DNA from: Deinococcus aquatilis DSM 23025 | GTDB taxonomy: Bacteria; Deinococcota; Deinococci; Deinococcales; Deinococcaceae | Assembly: GCF_000378445.1 (NCBI RefSeq) | Contig: NZ_KB899744.1 | Span: 1-32,500, forward strand | Length of the DNA stretch: 32,500 nt | Reading direction: 5' to 3' | Shown here: positions 31,180 to 32,500 of the stretch, one piece after another | Numbering within the stretch: the stretch's first letter is position 1 | Layout: every line of letters starts with the position of its first letter | Notes under the pieces: generated by a model | The model's database searches: none | What the model was told of the DNA's origin: nothing | The model's input: the letters and a program-made list of their open reading frames with translations, nothing else | Program-made: the position numbers and the translations under genes

Positions 31180-32135
31180 TTGAGTTGCAGGGTCTCGAAA
31201 AACGCTATGGCAACAGCTTTGCCGTGCGTGACCTGAATCTGGAATTTGCCGAGGGAGAACTGACGGCTCTGTTGGGGCCGTCCGGATGCGGCAAAACCAC
31301 CACCCTCCGCATGATCAACCGCCTGATAGAGCCGACGGGCGGGCGGGTGTTGCTGCGCGGGCAGGATACGCAGACGCTGAAGCCTGAAACTCTGCGGCGC
31401 GGCATCGGCTACGTGATTCAGCAGATCGGGCTGTTTCCTCACCTGAACGTGGCGCAGAACGTGGCCACCGTGCCCGACCTGTTGGGCCGCCCCGCCCGCG
31501 AAACCGAGCGCCGGGTAGACGAACTCCTGGATTTGGTGGGCCTGAGTCCCGCCGAATACCGTCACAAAAAGCCCGCTGAACTGTCGGGCGGGCAGGCCCA
31601 GCGTGTGGGGGTGGCCCGCGCACTTGCCGCCGACCCGCCTGTGCTCCTGATGGACGAACCCTTCGGCGCACTTGATCCACTGGCCCGCGACAAGTTGCAA
31701 GACGCCTTCCGGGACATCCAGCGCCGCCTGAAAAAGACCGTGATCATGGTGACGCACGACATAGACGAGGCGCTGAGGCTGGCCGACCGAATTGCCCTGA
31801 TGAACGCCGGGGAACTGGCCCAGTTCGGCACGCCGGATGACCTGATTCACCGCCCGGCATCCGATTTCGTGCGGCAATTTTTGGGCGAAGACGCCGCGCT
31901 GCGTCAACTGGCGGGCCGCCGAGCCGGCGATTTCGCCCATCCCAGCGACCCGTCCGGCCTGCCCACAGTAGAGGCCGACCTCAACGCCCGCAGCGCACTG
32001 GGCATCATGCTGCGCGAAGGTTCGGACGCATTGGCAGTCACCGAGGCGGGGCGACCCATCGGCGTCCTGCGCTGGAGCGATCTGCAGACTTCTGCGGCCC
32101 AGATTGAAACCGTCATGCGGGACAAGACGACATGA
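31176..32135 (+). CDS. yehX: ABC transporter ATP-binding protein YehX-like
   Basis: A 319-aa ATPase of the quaternary-amine/osmolyte family. Walker A is GPSGCGKT (34-41), the signature is LSGGQAQR, and Walker B LLMDEPFGALD and the H-loop THDIDEA follow. A C-terminal extension of about 80 residues ends in GRPIGVLRWSDL, a single CBS-like motif as in OpuA/ProV-type ATPases, which may sense ionic strength or nucleotide. It energises the two permeases. The stop overlaps the next permease start by 4 bp. An alternative start is the ATG at 31156 of the mini-frame, but it is out of frame. Confidence 0.95.
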   Translation: MIELQGLEKRYGNSFAVRDLNLEFAEGELTALLGPSGCGKTTTLRMINRLIEPTGGRVLLRGQDTQTLKPETLRRGIGYVIQQIGLFPHLNVAQNVATVPDLLGRPARETERRVDELLDLVGLSPAEYRHKKPAELSGGQAQRVGVARALAADPPVLLMDEPFGALDPLARDKLQDAFRDIQRRLKKTVIMVTHDIDEALRLADRIALMNAGELAQFGTPDDLIHRPASDFVRQFLGEDAALRQLAGRRAGDFAHPSDPSGLPTVEADLNARSALGIMLREGSDALAVTEAGRPIGVLRWSDLQTSAAQIETVMRDKTT

Positions 32136-32500
32136 CGGCTGGCAGCCTCACAGTAGCCCGGTCAGGCAGACAGCGTTGGCCCTGGGGCGTGCTGCTGTGG
32201 CCTTTGCTGCTGCTGATCTGCCTGATTCCCGGCGTGCTGCCACGTCTGCTTACTCCCCTCCATCTGGGCGAACTGACCCCCTTCGACCCCCCACTCTGGC
32301 GACTGACGCTGACCCATCTGGGTCTGGTCGCCCTCTCAACCGGAATTGTGCTGGCTCTGGGCGTTCCACTGGCGGTCGCGGTGACCCGGCCAAAGCGCGA
32401 GGCTCTGCGGCAACTGGCCGAAACGTTGGTCGGGCTGGGGCAAACTGTTCCTACCTTTGCAATTCTGGCGCTGGCGGTGCCTGCTCTGGGCTTCGGCTGG
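32132..32500 (+). CDS. yehW: ABC transporter permease YehW-like (partial, runs off the window)
   Basis: The first 123 codons of a second permease. It starts at ATG 32132 in an ATGA overlap with the ATPase gene and stays open to the window end. It begins with a short basic N-terminus, then a hydrophobic segment (about residues 17-40: VLLWPLLLLICLIPGVLP). The conserved permease start LTLTHLGLVALSTGIVLALGVPLAV and ETLVGLGQTVPTFAILALAVPALGFG follow, typical of OpuBB/YehW. This completes the four-component order binding protein, permease, ATPase, permease. Confidence 0.9.
   Translation, partial: MTAGSLTVARSGRQRWPWGVLLWPLLLLICLIPGVLPRLLTPLHLGELTPFDPPLWRLTLTHLGLVALSTGIVLALGVPLAVAVTRPKREALRQLAETLVGLGQTVPTFAILALAVPALGFGW

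Overview
The window is chromosomal DNA of a Deinococcus-type bacterium. The evidence is the cinA-thpR-recA operon order, a RecA with the Deinococcus-like Walker A (GPESGGKT), an HU protein with a long Lys/Ala/Pro N-terminal tail, a B12-dependent (class II) ribonucleotide reductase carrying inteins, an HRDC protein fused to a decayed PLP-enzyme domain, and many genes that appear to be transcribed as leaderless mRNAs (a TANNNT-type -10 box 5-7 nt before the start codon). GC content is high, so most long secondary frames are shadows of real genes. There are no rRNA or tRNA genes, no CRISPR array and no insertion sequence.

Layout. 1-81: array of 7-bp tandem repeats at the window edge. 106-989: DinB-fold protein overlapping an alkyltransferase-like DNA-damage sensor. 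1110-2000: membrane-anchored cytochrome c with a long linker. 2001-2591: long intergenic region with a terminator hairpin and two copies of a 95-bp element; each copy reads on the minus strand as a near-consensus promoter followed at once by an intrinsic terminator. 2592-3914: der GTPase. 3980-4870 (minus): small membrane protein and P-loop kinase. 4950-6092: secreted PQQ-type sugar dehydrogenase. 6156-11939 (minus): nrdJ with two inteins (LAGLIDADG and HNH types), preceded by a long leader. 12357-13076 (minus): coiled-coil zinc-ribbon protein. 13302-15242: HRDC fusion protein. 15411-17009: birA and bioY. 17320-20413 (minus): cinA-thpR-recA. 20579-22476: an unrecognised protein and a secreted stalk-domain protein. 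22567-24081 (minus): large Deinococcus-style protein of unknown function with a strong promoter. 24367-25406: SnoaL-like protein and GNAT acetyltransferase. 25485-27179 (minus): dynamin-like GTPase. 27262-28026: ThiF/MoeB-like E1 enzyme. 28246-28626: HU. 28894-32500: OsmF/YehZYXW-type ABC importer, cut by the window end in its second permease.

Themes. DNA maintenance is well represented: the ATL damage sensor, nrdJ, the HRDC protein, cinA-thpR-recA and HU. Biotin ligation and uptake (birA, bioY) and compatible-solute-type uptake (osmF cluster) are the clear metabolic and transport units. The most unusual sequence features are the duplicated promoter-terminator element at 2073-2392, the nrdJ intein whose downstream splice-junction cysteine is also the reductase radical cysteine, the HRDC fusion with a dead PLP site, and the density of leaderless promoters.
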